Shown here: positions 1 through 8,554 of the stretch, in pieces
Numbering within the stretch: the first letter of the stretch is position 1
Layout of the letters: each line of letters begins with the position of its first letter
Assembly: GCA_903830725.1 (NCBI GenBank)
Contig: CAIKVH010000048.1
Coordinates: 1 to 64,000, forward strand
Reading direction: 5' to 3'
DNA from: an uncultured Burkholderiales bacterium
GTDB lineage: Bacteria > Pseudomonadota > Gammaproteobacteria > Burkholderiales > Burkholderiaceae_C
DNA: 64,000 nt
The notes under the pieces: model-generated
What the model was told of the DNA's origin: nothing
What the model saw: only the letters and a program-made list of their open reading frames with translations
Database searches by the model: none
Program-made: the position numbers and the translations under genes

Positions 1-78
1 AATGCACGGTGTTAAAGGTCGTCTGTCTATAGCTGGGGTTTCAAGTTAAGATCTCATTTTGTTAAATGGTAATGTCTT

Positions 79-726
79 ATGACTACTAATTTGAGCGTTT
101 TTAGATTAAAAAATCGTCTATTTTCAGCCCTAGTAATTATTTTTTTATTAGCCGAGCAAACCTACGGACAAAACGCACCGCCACAGCAGACTGTCCAGAG
201 TATTCGTTTGCGTGGAAATATTGTTGACGTGAATCTGCAGTCCATAATTTTGAAGGAAAGAAGTGGTGAGGTACTTTCTATCACGTTGGATGAGCAACTC
301 ACAGTTCAAGAGGTATACCCCATCGATATCTCTTCCATCGAGCGTAATGCCTTTATTGGAACCGCAGCCTTGGAGGATAAAAACGGTCGATTAGTTGCGC
401 TAGAGGTGCACGTGTTTCCTGAGTCCATGAGGGGAACCGGTGAGGGTCATAGGCCCTGGGATATTGCTCCAGGAAGCTCTATGACGAACGCTAATGTTGA
501 GGAGCTGGTTAGCGTTGGAAATTCAAGGGAGTTGCACCTTAAGTACAAAGGGGGGGAGAAAATTGTTTTTGTGCCCGAGTCTGTGCCAGTAGTGAGTTAC
601 AGACCTGCAAATGCGACTTTACTTCTAACAGGTGCGAACGTTATCTTGGTAGTAACTGAAAAAGATGGTCGTCCACACGCATCTAGAATCTCTGTGGGCA
701 GGGACGGATTCAAACCCCCCATGTAA
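79..726 (+). CDS. Exported DUF5666-like protein of unknown function
   Basis: This 215-residue protein is probably periplasmic. It starts with a short basic stretch and a hydrophobic segment (about residues 14-28) that ends in a plausible signal peptidase site near TYGQ. The mature part is beta-rich and seems to contain two similar halves: residues about 40-110 (RGNIVDV, an ITLDE strand, then LVALEVHVFPE) and about 140-205 (a VSVGNSRELHLKY strand, then VILVVTEKDGRPHASRISVGRDG). Between them lies the motif RGTGEGHRPWD, which I recall from uncharacterised proteobacterial proteins loosely grouped with DUF5666. The ATG at 79 has no strong ribosome binding site. The gene stands alone upstream of an unrelated gene, so context gives no function. 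Family placement is from memory and only moderately sure. Confidence 0.6.
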   Translation: MTTNLSVFRLKNRLFSALVIIFLLAEQTYGQNAPPQQTVQSIRLRGNIVDVNLQSIILKERSGEVLSITLDEQLTVQEVYPIDISSIERNAFIGTAALEDKNGRLVALEVHVFPESMRGTGEGHRPWDIAPGSSMTNANVEELVSVGNSRELHLKYKGGEKIVFVPESVPVVSYRPANATLLLTGANVILVVTEKDGRPHASRISVGRDGFKPPM

Positions 727-782
727 CTTGATGAGCTAACTGGCACCAGAGCGACATGGATTAACGTCTGCATCTCCACTGT

Positions 783-796
783 GGCAATATATTGCC
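783..796. promoter_or_regulatory. 14-bp perfect palindrome
   Basis: GGCAATATATTGCC is a perfect 14-bp palindrome lying 57 bases after the first gene and about 190 bases before the next start. It is not followed by a T-tract, so it looks more like an operator than a terminator. No regulator can be assigned. Confidence 0.35.
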
Positions 797-986
797 GATT
801 TACTGTGCTACCAAGAAATTTAAATTGTTAAAACGTACTCTTTTTAATTAAGTTATTCAATACTTAGGTTCCTAACTCATCCCTAATGAGGGGTTAGGGG
901 TATTGATTCGAATTTAGTGAGCTAAGGCATGTTTTGTGCTTGTGGTTAAGTATCTAAACTGCAGCGCCTTTAGGTCGACAAATTCC

Positions 987-1874
987 ATGAGTATTAGTTC
1001 TTTAAACACAGCACTTCATAATCAAAATATCGGGTTAAATAACCCCCCTATAAGTAATGCAAGTCTCTACTCTTTAGGGGCTGCACTGAGTGGTGGGGAT
1101 ATGACAGGTGCAAAGAACATTTTTTCTGCCTTGTCTCAAAATTCATCAAATGCAAGTGCCGATACAACTACTCAATCATTAATGGGACAACTGGGTAATG
1201 CGCTTAACGGGGGGAATGTTTCACAGGCTAAGCAAATTACTAGCGCACTACAAAACTTGCAAACGCAAGGTAGCGTTAGTAATCCATTATTGGATACAGG
1301 TAGCGGGGCGGCAACAAGCTCGAGTTTAAATGACTCCTTATTTAGTGCGCTATCTTCATCAGACCTGAGTTTAGGAGGAGCCACTTCCTTGGCAGGTATT
1401 TCCTCACCACTAGCTACTGGTTTGGTGAGTCCTGCTCAAGAAATTGCACAGAATATGGACACGTTCCTTAAAAATTTACTCGCTACGCTTCAATCAAACG
1501 CATCGACATCACCTGCTGCAGTTGCTGGATCAAGTACTTCCAAAATTTCCAATTCAAGTGCGCCGGTTAAGCAAAATCCCTATGCCTCAACTGGTCCAAA
1601 CCAGATGTCAGGAGGACTACAAAGTTTAATTCAACAATTGGCTAAAAATCCTAATGCCGCTGCCGAACTGAATACAAGCCTTGACACTACTAAGGGAACA
1701 AATCCAATCTCAAACGATCCGCAAGTTAGTCAGTTACAAAACAGCTACGATAAACTCATAAGCTCTCAGGGCGGTGAGGGAGGCTCAGCCGCTTTAATTT
1801 CATTTTTACAAAATTTTGAAACTAATATGAAAAGTATGCAACCCAGCGGGGGATTGTTAAACTTACAGGCCTAA
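987..1874 (+). CDS. Ser/Asn/Gln-rich repeat protein, function unknown
   Basis: I place the start at the ATG at 987 (295 residues) rather than at the in-frame GTG at 936, because the extra 17 residues do not look like a natural N-terminus. The protein has no signal peptide and is very rich in Ser, Asn, Gln, Leu and Ala. Two 20-residue repeats sit at about residues 30-49 and 69-88, of the form LGxALxGGxxxxAKxxxxAL. Similar helical repeats occur in uncharacterised Burkholderiales proteins. The middle is low-complexity and the C-terminal 70 residues are again helical (ISFLQNFETNMKSMQ). It could be a surface-associated or secreted adaptor-like protein, but nothing in the sequence shows that. The neighbours do not help. 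Confidence 0.55.
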   Translation: MSISSLNTALHNQNIGLNNPPISNASLYSLGAALSGGDMTGAKNIFSALSQNSSNASADTTTQSLMGQLGNALNGGNVSQAKQITSALQNLQTQGSVSNPLLDTGSGAATSSSLNDSLFSALSSSDLSLGGATSLAGISSPLATGLVSPAQEIAQNMDTFLKNLLATLQSNASTSPAAVAGSSTSKISNSSAPVKQNPYASTGPNQMSGGLQSLIQQLAKNPNAAAELNTSLDTTKGTNPISNDPQVSQLQNSYDKLISSQGGEGGSAALISFLQNFETNMKSMQPSGGLLNLQA

Positions 1875-1999
1875 CTAAGCCTCTAAAAAAGCAATTAACG
1901 AAGCTTCTTCGCAAGTTCGCAAAAATCTTCAGCCTCATTTGACTGCTATCTGGTCTGATATATAGGGAGCAATTAGATTTATAGCAAAGCTACAAAAAT

Positions 2000-2755
2000 T
2001 TAAAATTTGTAGCCAAGGCCAATTAGCGCGTTGTAGTAACTGCCTGCAGCTGTTCCAGAGTAACTCGCTGTTCCTAGGAGCGTAGTCAACGAAGTAGATT
2101 GAGTAAGTGCTTTTTTAGTCACGTAGTTGAATTCTGTAAACCAATAAACCTGATCGGATAAAATATTTTTAAATCCAATTCCGAGGTCACTACCGCTAAG
2201 GCTTGAAGTTTGACTTGTTGAGGTAGTGGAAGTTGAGGTCGTAATCGTATAGTCTTTTTGAACGCTTCCCCAAATATAGCCTAATTTTAAATAGATCAGG
2301 GAGTCGGGATTTAACTCCCATGCTGGGGTGATATTAAATGTATAGTTTCCATTGTTACGAAAATTTCCACTTACCGTACTAGAAGTTGGTAATGTGGCAA
2401 TTGATATTCCGTAATTATTTGCAGTCGATCCAAAAGGATGAGCATCTAGGCTTACACCCAAAAGTAAATTTTCTTTAATTGTCTTTAGATATCCCGCCGT
2501 AATAATCCCAGTTCCTTTACTTGAGTTCTCAATATACGGCGTTGTGGCAAAGCTATGGGTTGTAACGGTGAGTGGAGTACTGGATAGAGTAAAGTTGGTT
2601 TGGGTCATTCCCGCTCCAATTTGACCGTAAATCCCTTCAAATTTGCTTTCAGCGGATGCGGCTGACATCATAATTAAAGTTGAGGCAAGGTGAACCGCAA
2701 AGGGGGTCGCAGATCTTTGCTTGTCAAAAGTAACTTTAAAGCATTTGTACATCAC
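2000..2755 (-). CDS. Outer-membrane beta-barrel protein
   Basis: This 251-residue protein has an N-terminal signal with a likely cleavage after Ala35 (SAASA then ESKF). The mature chain shows alternating polar/apolar strands with many Ser, Thr, Gly and Tyr residues, and it ends in GLGYKF, the C-terminal aromatic signature recognised by the BAM complex. The size suggests a small barrel of about 8-10 strands, as in the OmpA/OmpW/Opa-like porin-family proteins. Extracellular loops appear as Ser/Thr-rich stretches, for example near residues 155-185. The stated start gives a rather long signal; I found no better one. It lies downstream of the aceE-type gene on the same strand, 122 bases away, and is probably transcribed separately. 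Confidence 0.7.
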   Translation of the reverse strand: MMYKCFKVTFDKQRSATPFAVHLASTLIMMSAASAESKFEGIYGQIGAGMTQTNFTLSSTPLTVTTHSFATTPYIENSSKGTGIITAGYLKTIKENLLLGVSLDAHPFGSTANNYGISIATLPTSSTVSGNFRNNGNYTFNITPAWELNPDSLIYLKLGYIWGSVQKDYTITTSTSTTSTSQTSSLSGSDLGIGFKNILSDQVYWFTEFNYVTKKALTQSTSLTTLLGTASYSGTAAGSYYNALIGLGYKF

Positions 2756-2813
2756 TAGTAGTATAGCTACAAGTTTTAGATATTTTCACAACATATCTTT
2801 TTCAGCTTTGAGA

Positions 2814-2840
2814 AGTTGTTCTTTTTACAACTCTTTGTAA
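2814..2840. promoter_or_regulatory. Overlapping inverted repeats upstream of the barrel gene
   Basis: AGTTGT (2814-2819) pairs with ACAACT (2827-2832), and TTACAA (2825-2830) pairs with TTGTAA (2835-2840). The two stems share bases, so only one can form at a time. The position fits the promoter or leader of the outer-membrane gene or the 3' end of the E1 transcript. Confidence 0.3.
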
Positions 2841-2877
2841 TACATTGCGATGACAGATTGATTTATTGAAAATTCAT

Positions 2878-5532
2878 TTATTGCAATGAAAATACTGCGG
2901 CCTGCGCAATGTGTGCTGCATCAACTTGAAAAAAATCTCTTAAAGCTGAGCGTGTATCACTTCGGCCAAATCCGTCTGTTCCAAGGCTCAAATATTTACG
3001 GCCTTCTGGCAAATAGGCTCGAATGCTCTCTGGAACCGATCTCACGTAATCACAAGCAGCAATGATGGGACCCACGCTCATCTCGAGTTGACTGCAAATA
3101 AATGCCTTACGTCCCGCAGCATTTCCTTGAATGGTTAGCTTTTCTACTTCAAGTCCATCCCTTGCTAATTCACTCCAACTGGTAATGCTAAATACCTCGG
3201 AATCAATTCCTTGTTCTTTTAGAATTTTTTGAGCTTTAACCACCTCCGTCAAAATCGCACCTGAACCTAATAGGGTAACTTTTTTAGACTTGTCCTTGGT
3301 TTTTGCGGTGTTGGGCTCAGAATGACTTGAGCTTGAGAGTTTGTAGCAACCTTTTATGATGTGCGATTTGTCTACCAATCCAATGCTAGGTTGCTGGTAA
3401 TTTTCATTCATGAGTGTTACATAGTAAAAGACATCCTTTTGCAGTTCCATCATCTCCCTCATGCCGTGATCAATGATGATTGACATCTCAAAAGCATATG
3501 CCGGATCGTAAGCCTTGCAATTTGGAATAGTCGCCGCAATCAAATGGCTCGAACCGTCTTGGTGTTGAAGTCCTTCCCCTCCAAGGGTAGTGCGACCAGA
3601 AGTAGCACCTAACAAAAAGCCTCTAGACCTTTGATCGGCGGCAGCCCAAATCGCATCTCCGACTCTTTGAAAACCAAACATTGAGTAGTAGATATAAAAG
3701 GGCAACATGGGCAAGCCGTGAACGCTGTAACTTGTGGCTGCTGCGGTCCAACTCGCGATTGCACCAGCCTCACTGATGCCTTCCTCCAAAATTTGCCCAT
3801 CCAAGGCCTCTCTATAACTGAGCACAGATCCAATATCCTCAGGCTCATAGCGTTGACCAACGCTTGAGTAAATTCCGACTTGTTTAAATAAATTAGCCAT
3901 TCCAAAAGTTCTGGCTTCATCTGCAACAATAGGTACTATACGTGGGCCGACATTTTTTTCTTTAAGCAAGTTACCCAGCAAGCGAACGAAGGCCATTGTT
4001 GTAGACATTTCTTTGCCTTCGGCGTCAAGGGCAAATGCTGCGTATGATTCAAGTTGGGGAATATTTAGTTTGGGTGCTTCACTGGTTCGTTTGGGTATGT
4101 ACCCCCCAAGAGTCGCTCTCTTGACGTGTAAGTATTTCATTTCGGCTGAATCTTCAGCCGGTTTGTAAAACTCCAAATCAATGACTTGTTGGTCAGTCAT
4201 GGGCAAGTTAAATCGGTTCCTGAACTCGATGAGTGCTGTTTCATCAAGTTTCTTTTGGCTATGCGTCGTCATCTTTCCCTGACCAGCGCTACCCATGCCG
4301 TATCCTTTTTTGGTGTGGGCTAAGATTACTACAGGTTGGCCTATGTGCTTTGCTGCGGCTTCATAAGCTGCATATATCTTTACTAAATCGTGGCCACCAC
4401 GTTTAAGTCGATCAATTTGTTCATCCGTCATGCCCTGGGCAAGTTGAGCAAGTTCAGGGTTTTGGCCAAAAAAGTGATCTCTATTAAATCGACCGTCTTT
4501 GGCTGCGAAAGTTTGCATCTGACCATCAACAGTGTTGGAGAAAGCGCGGATGAGTGCCGCGTTCACGTCCCTTGCAAATAGACCGTCCCAATCACTTCCC
4601 CAAATAAGTTTTATGACTCTCCATCCAGCGCCTACAAAGAGTTGTTCAAGCTCGTCGATGATCCGACCATTCCCTCTAACCGGACCATCTAAGCGTTGCA
4701 GGTTGCAATTAACAACCCAAATTAAATTGTCCAATCGTTCGCGAGAAGCCAACGTTAGCGCACTCATGCTCTCAGGCTCATCCATCTCCCCGTCACCGAA
4801 CACACCCCATACTTTTCTGGCCGTACAGTCAAGCAATTTTCTGTCGGTTAAGTAGCGCATGAACCGAGCGTGATAGATGGAGCTTATGGGACCTATGCCC
4901 ATGGAGCCAGTAGGAAATTGCCAAAAATCTGGCATCAGCCAAGGATGTGGGTAGGAACTGAGTCCGCGGGCACCTCTTGAGGGGGCAGTTATCTCCTGTC
5001 TGTAGCTTGAGAGATCATTTGCGCTGAGCCGACCTTCGATAAATGCCCTTGCGTAAACTCCAGGAGCACTGTGGGGTTGATAAAAAACCAAGTCCCCACC
5101 CTGGGTGTTGTTCCGTGCTTTAAAGAAGTGGTTGAATCCTACCTCAAATAAATCCGCAGCACTAGCGTAACTTGATATGTGGCCCCCTAGTTCACCGTAG
5201 GCTGAATTAGCCCTCGCAACCATCGCAAGCGCATTCCAGCGCATGAGCGATGCAAGCTTCTCCTCTAATGCAAGATCGCCGGGGAAGGGGGGCTGTTCCT
5301 CAACTGGGATGGTGTTGATGTAATGGGTGACCAGGTTAGGGGCCCACTTAACACCTAACTTGGAGGAAAGGGTGTGGAGTGTGTTGAGAATAAAGTGAGC
5401 CCGGACAGGGCCATGAGAGCTTAAAAGCGTAGTAAAAGCATCTCTCCATTCCTGAGTTTCTCCGGGGTCAGCGTCCTCAATGAGGTCGGTAGTAGTGAGT
5501 TGGTTCAGGCTGGGGAAGTTTGGCAAATTCAT
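2878..5532 (-). CDS. aceE: Homodimeric 2-oxoacid dehydrogenase E1 (AceE family; pyruvate or 2-oxobutyrate)
   Basis: The enzyme decarboxylates a 2-oxoacid with thiamine diphosphate and transfers the acyl group to the lipoyl domain of E2. At 884 residues it matches the homodimeric AceE family. Visible marks are the N-terminal E2-contact region (residues about 15-60), a conserved HISSYASAADLFEVGFNHFF block, and the ThDP motif starting at Gly246-Asp247-Gly248 and ending in the VVNCN segment near residue 277. The start is an ATG with a weak Shine-Dalgarno. No aceF or lpd follows, which is unusual for the housekeeping pyruvate dehydrogenase operon. An Lrp/AsnC regulator diverges from it 104 bases away. 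That arrangement resembles Pseudomonas mdeB-mdeR, where the E1 homologue acts on 2-oxobutyrate from methionine breakdown. AceE family is certain; the substrate is not. Confidence 0.93.
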   Translation of the reverse strand: MNLPNFPSLNQLTTTDLIEDADPGETQEWRDAFTTLLSSHGPVRAHFILNTLHTLSSKLGVKWAPNLVTHYINTIPVEEQPPFPGDLALEEKLASLMRWNALAMVARANSAYGELGGHISSYASAADLFEVGFNHFFKARNNTQGGDLVFYQPHSAPGVYARAFIEGRLSANDLSSYRQEITAPSRGARGLSSYPHPWLMPDFWQFPTGSMGIGPISSIYHARFMRYLTDRKLLDCTARKVWGVFGDGEMDEPESMSALTLASRERLDNLIWVVNCNLQRLDGPVRGNGRIIDELEQLFVGAGWRVIKLIWGSDWDGLFARDVNAALIRAFSNTVDGQMQTFAAKDGRFNRDHFFGQNPELAQLAQGMTDEQIDRLKRGGHDLVKIYAAYEAAAKHIGQPVVILAHTKKGYGMGSAGQGKMTTHSQKKLDETALIEFRNRFNLPMTDQQVIDLEFYKPAEDSAEMKYLHVKRATLGGYIPKRTSEAPKLNIPQLESYAAFALDAEGKEMSTTMAFVRLLGNLLKEKNVGPRIVPIVADEARTFGMANLFKQVGIYSSVGQRYEPEDIGSVLSYREALDGQILEEGISEAGAIASWTAAATSYSVHGLPMLPFYIYYSMFGFQRVGDAIWAAADQRSRGFLLGATSGRTTLGGEGLQHQDGSSHLIAATIPNCKAYDPAYAFEMSIIIDHGMREMMELQKDVFYYVTLMNENYQQPSIGLVDKSHIIKGCYKLSSSSHSEPNTAKTKDKSKKVTLLGSGAILTEVVKAQKILKEQGIDSEVFSITSWSELARDGLEVEKLTIQGNAAGRKAFICSQLEMSVGPIIAACDYVRSVPESIRAYLPEGRKYLSLGTDGFGRSDTRSALRDFFQVDAAHIAQAAVFSLQ

Positions 5533-5636
5533 GATGTAACTTTATATGAAAATACATCGAATATTATGCTTTTTATGCGCATTAATTTAATTTATACGGT
5601 ATAAAATTCTATTTAAATGATTATTAGCAGAATATT
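5533..5636. promoter_or_regulatory. Divergent promoter region with Lrp-like sites
   Basis: This 104-base AT-rich region separates the E1 gene from the Lrp/AsnC gene. It contains two copies of the element GAATATTATG (around 5558 and 5630), and the sequence AGCAGAATATTATGA next to the regulator start resembles the degenerate Lrp consensus YAGHAWATTWTDCTR. Autoregulation plus control of the E1 gene is inferred from this arrangement. Confidence 0.45.
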
Positions 5637-6110
5637 ATGAATATAGATGCCATAGATTTGAAAATTCTCGAGCAGCTCCAAGAGGACAGTTCTCTGACCA
5701 ATGTGGAGTTAGCGAGGAGAGTGCATTTATCGGCCTCTCCGTGCTTAATGAGAGTAAAAAATCTGGAAACCCAAGGCGTTATTAAGCGCTACGTTGCCTT
5801 ATCGGATCCCCACAAGTTAGGGCTTGGATTAAATGTTTTTATATCAATAAGTTTAAAGGAGCAATCTAAGCCGGCGCTATCTGATTTTGAGGACAGCATT
5901 TGTAAGCATGACGAGGTCATGGAGTGTTACCTGATGACGGGCGATAGTGATTACCTGATACGAGTGGCTGTGGCTGATATCGCCGCATTAGAGCGATTTA
6001 TTTTGGAGCGACTTACGCCCATACCTGGCATTGAGAAAATAAGATCTAGTTTTGCCCTCAAACAGGTACGCTATAAAACTGCTTTGCCCCTTAAATCCAT
6101 AAACTCATAA
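5637..6110 (+). CDS. Lrp/AsnC family transcriptional regulator
   Basis: This 157-residue protein has the standard two-domain layout: an N-terminal winged helix-turn-helix (residues about 4-60, beginning IDAIDLKILEQLQEDSSL and including NVELARRVHLSASP) and a C-terminal ligand-binding RAM domain (about 65-150, with VMECYLMTGDSDYLIRV). Family members oligomerise into octamers and respond to amino acids. The gene diverges from the AceE-type E1 gene, so that gene is the most likely target. The same pairing is known for MdeR with the methionine gamma-lyase and 2-oxobutyrate dehydrogenase genes of Pseudomonas putida. The family is clear; the effector is inference. Confidence 0.93.
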   Translation: MNIDAIDLKILEQLQEDSSLTNVELARRVHLSASPCLMRVKNLETQGVIKRYVALSDPHKLGLGLNVFISISLKEQSKPALSDFEDSICKHDEVMECYLMTGDSDYLIRVAVADIAALERFILERLTPIPGIEKIRSSFALKQVRYKTALPLKSINS

Positions 6111-6175
6111 ACAGTTAGAATTTTGTGTGTGCTGAACCTTAAGTTGAGCATTTCATAAACACATTGGGACTACAC

Positions 6176-7219
6176 ATGTTAGGAAAATTTGTAAAGATTC
6201 TTTCTAAAGATATGGCTATTGACTTGGGCACAGCAAACACGCTCATTTATGTCAGCGGTCAAGGGGTCATATTAGATGAGCCCTCTGTAGTAGTCGTTAA
6301 AAATGAAGGGGGATTCAGGTCTAAGCGTTCAGTGTTAGCAGTGGGTAATGAAGCCAAGGCAATGATAGGTCGCGTCCCAAGCGGACTAGAGGCGATACGG
6401 CCCATGAAAGACGGGGTCATTGCCGACTTTACGGTCACTGAATTGATGATTAAGTATTTCATCAAAAAAATATATAAAAATTCATTGCTCAGACCAAGTC
6501 CTCGAATTGTCATTTGTGTTCCCTGTGGCTCCACGCAAGTCGAGCGCAGAGCAATTAGAGAGTCCGCCCTAGGAGCTGGGGCCTCTCAGGTTTTCCTCCT
6601 AGAGGAGCCAATGGCAGCAGCAATTGGAGCGGGTATCAACATATCTGAGGCAGTTGGCTCGATGGTGGTTGATATTGGAGGAGGAACCACGGAGATAGGA
6701 ATTATTTCCCTGGGGGGAATGGTCTACAAGTCAGGCGTAAGAGTTGGAGGAGATAAATTTGATGAAGCAATCGTTACCTATGTCAGGCGCAATTTCGGTA
6801 TTTTGATAGGTGATCAGACGGCGGAGAATTTAAAAATCAATATCGGTATGGCCTACCCGGGTCTTGAAGTTTTGGAGATGGAGGTGAATGGTCGTAACTT
6901 GAATCAGGGTATCCCTCAAAGCTTTACCATTTCCTCCTCAGAGATCATGGAGGCTTTGACCGATCCTATCAATGAATTGGTTAGCGCAATCAAATTGGCG
7001 TTAGAACATACGCCCCCTGAACTGGGGGCGGATATTTCCGATAGAGGTGTTATGCTAACTGGGGGCGGAGCCCTACTAAAAGGGTTAGACCGTTTGGTGC
7101 AAGAGGAGACAGGGCTACCTGTTCTAATTGCAGAGGATCCGCTGGGATGTGTCGCTAGAGGTTGCGGTATCGTTTTGGATAATTTGGATCAATCCATAAA
7201 TATTTTCTCAAACGATTAG
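6176..7219 (+). CDS. mreB: MreB-family actin-like protein
   Basis: MreB is a bacterial actin that polymerises under the inner membrane and guides the elongation machinery. The start at the ATG 6176 gives 347 residues and the family N-terminus ([20 protein letters not shown]); an upstream in-frame TTG at 6164 would add four residues. Phosphate-1 ([11 protein letters not shown]), connect-1 ([17 protein letters not shown]), phosphate-2 ([13 protein letters not shown]) and adenosine ([13 protein letters not shown]) motifs are all intact, as is the N-terminal amphipathic helix that binds membrane. No mreC, mreD, mrdA or rodA follows; a DUF2798 gene does. The usual betaproteobacterial mreB opens an mreBCD operon, so this may be a paralogue or a displaced copy. 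It differs from typical copies at the C-terminus, which ends QSINIFSND. Confidence 0.92.
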   Translation: MLGKFVKILSKDMAIDLGTANTLIYVSGQGVILDEPSVVVVKNEGGFRSKRSVLAVGNEAKAMIGRVPSGLEAIRPMKDGVIADFTVTELMIKYFIKKIYKNSLLRPSPRIVICVPCGSTQVERRAIRESALGAGASQVFLLEEPMAAAIGAGINISEAVGSMVVDIGGGTTEIGIISLGGMVYKSGVRVGGDKFDEAIVTYVRRNFGILIGDQTAENLKINIGMAYPGLEVLEMEVNGRNLNQGIPQSFTISSSEIMEALTDPINELVSAIKLALEHTPPELGADISDRGVMLTGGGALLKGLDRLVQEETGLPVLIAEDPLGCVARGCGIVLDNLDQSINIFSND

Positions 7220-7228
7220 GACACTTAT

Positions 7229-7462
7229 ATGTTTACAAAACCAATCATCATTTTCGCTCTTTTTATGGGGCTCTTTGCCTCCATCACTCTCACAGGAACT
7301 ATCACACTAACGAAGCAAGGTTTTGGGGATCAGTTTTTTGAACAGTGGCTTCATCTTTGGATAATTGCTTACCCCGTCGCAGTAGCCTGCATTATTGTGT
7401 ACCGACCCTTCGCAAACTTTCTTACCCAAAGATGTTTGGAGCTTTTAGAGAGCAGGCAATAA
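7229..7462 (+). CDS. DUF2798 two-helix membrane protein
   Basis: This 77-residue protein has two predicted transmembrane helices, at about residues 5-27 and 42-62, joined by a short loop containing DQFFEQWLHLW. That spacing and the YPVAVACIIVYRP segment match the DUF2798 family of small inner-membrane proteins of unknown function. It starts nine bases after the mreB stop, so the two genes are probably cotranscribed. Whether it has any link with MreB is unknown. Confidence 0.75.
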   Translation: MFTKPIIIFALFMGLFASITLTGTITLTKQGFGDQFFEQWLHLWIIAYPVAVACIIVYRPFANFLTQRCLELLESRQ

Positions 7463-7493
7463 GACTAGAATAATTTAATACCGATTTTGATTT

Positions 7494-8396
7494 TCAATCT
7501 TTAGTTGAATATTTCTTGTCAAATTCAGCGACCCAGTCAAACCCCATCAGTTGAGAGAATTTCTGAAAATCGTAGATTGGCATATCTGCTTTATAGCTCG
7601 ATCCAGTCATTTTAAAGTGACTGTAAACTGATTCAAATGCGGCTCCAGCAGCCAAAAAAGCAGTTGTTGGGAAAATTGCTAATCTAAAACCCAATCTTTG
7701 AAGCTCAGCTTGACTAAGGACTGGGGTACGACCTCCATCTACCATGTTGGCAACCAAAGGGAGATCAAACGCTCTGCCGAGTTTCTCCATTTCTTCAACG
7801 GATTCCGGACTCTCTATAAAGAGCAGATCAGCCCCTGCTTTCGCATATTGCTCAGCTCGGCGCATCGCCTCATCTAGTCCGAGAGTTGTTCGTGCATCAG
7901 TTCTTGCAATGATCAAAAAATTCGGGTCCTCCCTGGTTTCAACAGCAACTCGAATTTTTTGAACCATATCTGAAGATTCGATAACCCTTCTTCCCAGCAT
8001 ATGTCCACATTTCTTGGGAAACTCTTGATCCTCTAATTGAATTGCGCAGGCCCCTGACTCTTCATAGCTACGCACTGTGTGCATAACGTTCAGTAAGCCT
8101 CCGTACCCAGTATCGGCGTCGCAGATTAGGGGAGTTTTTGTGATTTTTGCAAATTGAGAAACTCGGTTTAACATTTCTGTGGCCGTTGCAATGCCCGCGT
8201 CAGGTAGACCTAAATAGGAAGCCACCGTTCCGTAGCCAGTCATATAAAGGGCATCAAAATCTTGCAAGTCAGCCATCTTCGCCGAAATCATCTCAAACAC
8301 TCCTGGCGCAATGACCAGAGAGCCTGATCGAATTTTGGAGCTAAGAGCGACTCTTCTATCTTTAAAGGTTGGTGCTTTTTTATTCGGGGTAGGCAT
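7494..8396 (-). CDS. Isocitrate lyase / PEP mutase family enzyme
   Basis: This 300-residue enzyme belongs to the PEP mutase/isocitrate lyase superfamily, a TIM barrel that makes or breaks C-C or C-P bonds next to a carboxylate. It shows the family signature KKCGHMLGRRVI with the catalytic-loop Cys, the metal-binding DADTGYGG, and QLEDQEFPKKCG. Length and motifs fit the group that includes 2-methylisocitrate lyase, carboxyvinyl-carboxyphosphonate phosphorylmutase, dimethylmalate lyase and oxaloacetate decarboxylase. I chose the ATG at 8396 over an upstream TTG at 8438, because the added 14 residues are Pro/Lys-rich and unlike the family. It is divergent from a Bug solute-binding gene 158 bases away, so the two may act on the same di- or tricarboxylate. 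Exact substrate unknown. Confidence 0.85.
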   Translation of the reverse strand: MPTPNKKAPTFKDRRVALSSKIRSGSLVIAPGVFEMISAKMADLQDFDALYMTGYGTVASYLGLPDAGIATATEMLNRVSQFAKITKTPLICDADTGYGGLLNVMHTVRSYEESGACAIQLEDQEFPKKCGHMLGRRVIESSDMVQKIRVAVETREDPNFLIIARTDARTTLGLDEAMRRAEQYAKAGADLLFIESPESVEEMEKLGRAFDLPLVANMVDGGRTPVLSQAELQRLGFRLAIFPTTAFLAAGAAFESVYSHFKMTGSSYKADMPIYDFQKFSQLMGFDWVAEFDKKYSTKD

Positions 8397-8554
8397 ATGC
8401 TTCGGTGGTTTCTGGGTTGAATTAAATGAAGGCTTCAATTAGATCATCAGTTATGCCAGCGCGATATTGGGAGTATCTAGGGTATTAAAGCTAGCGGGTT
8501 CGGATTTATTAATATAGAATTTATTGACACTTTATTCATTTGGGGAGACGTAAG

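Noticed and set aside
3609-3929. A 106-codon frame on the minus strand inside the E1 gene
   Set aside because: It overlaps a strongly conserved part of AceE in another frame, with no start signal or recognisable motif.
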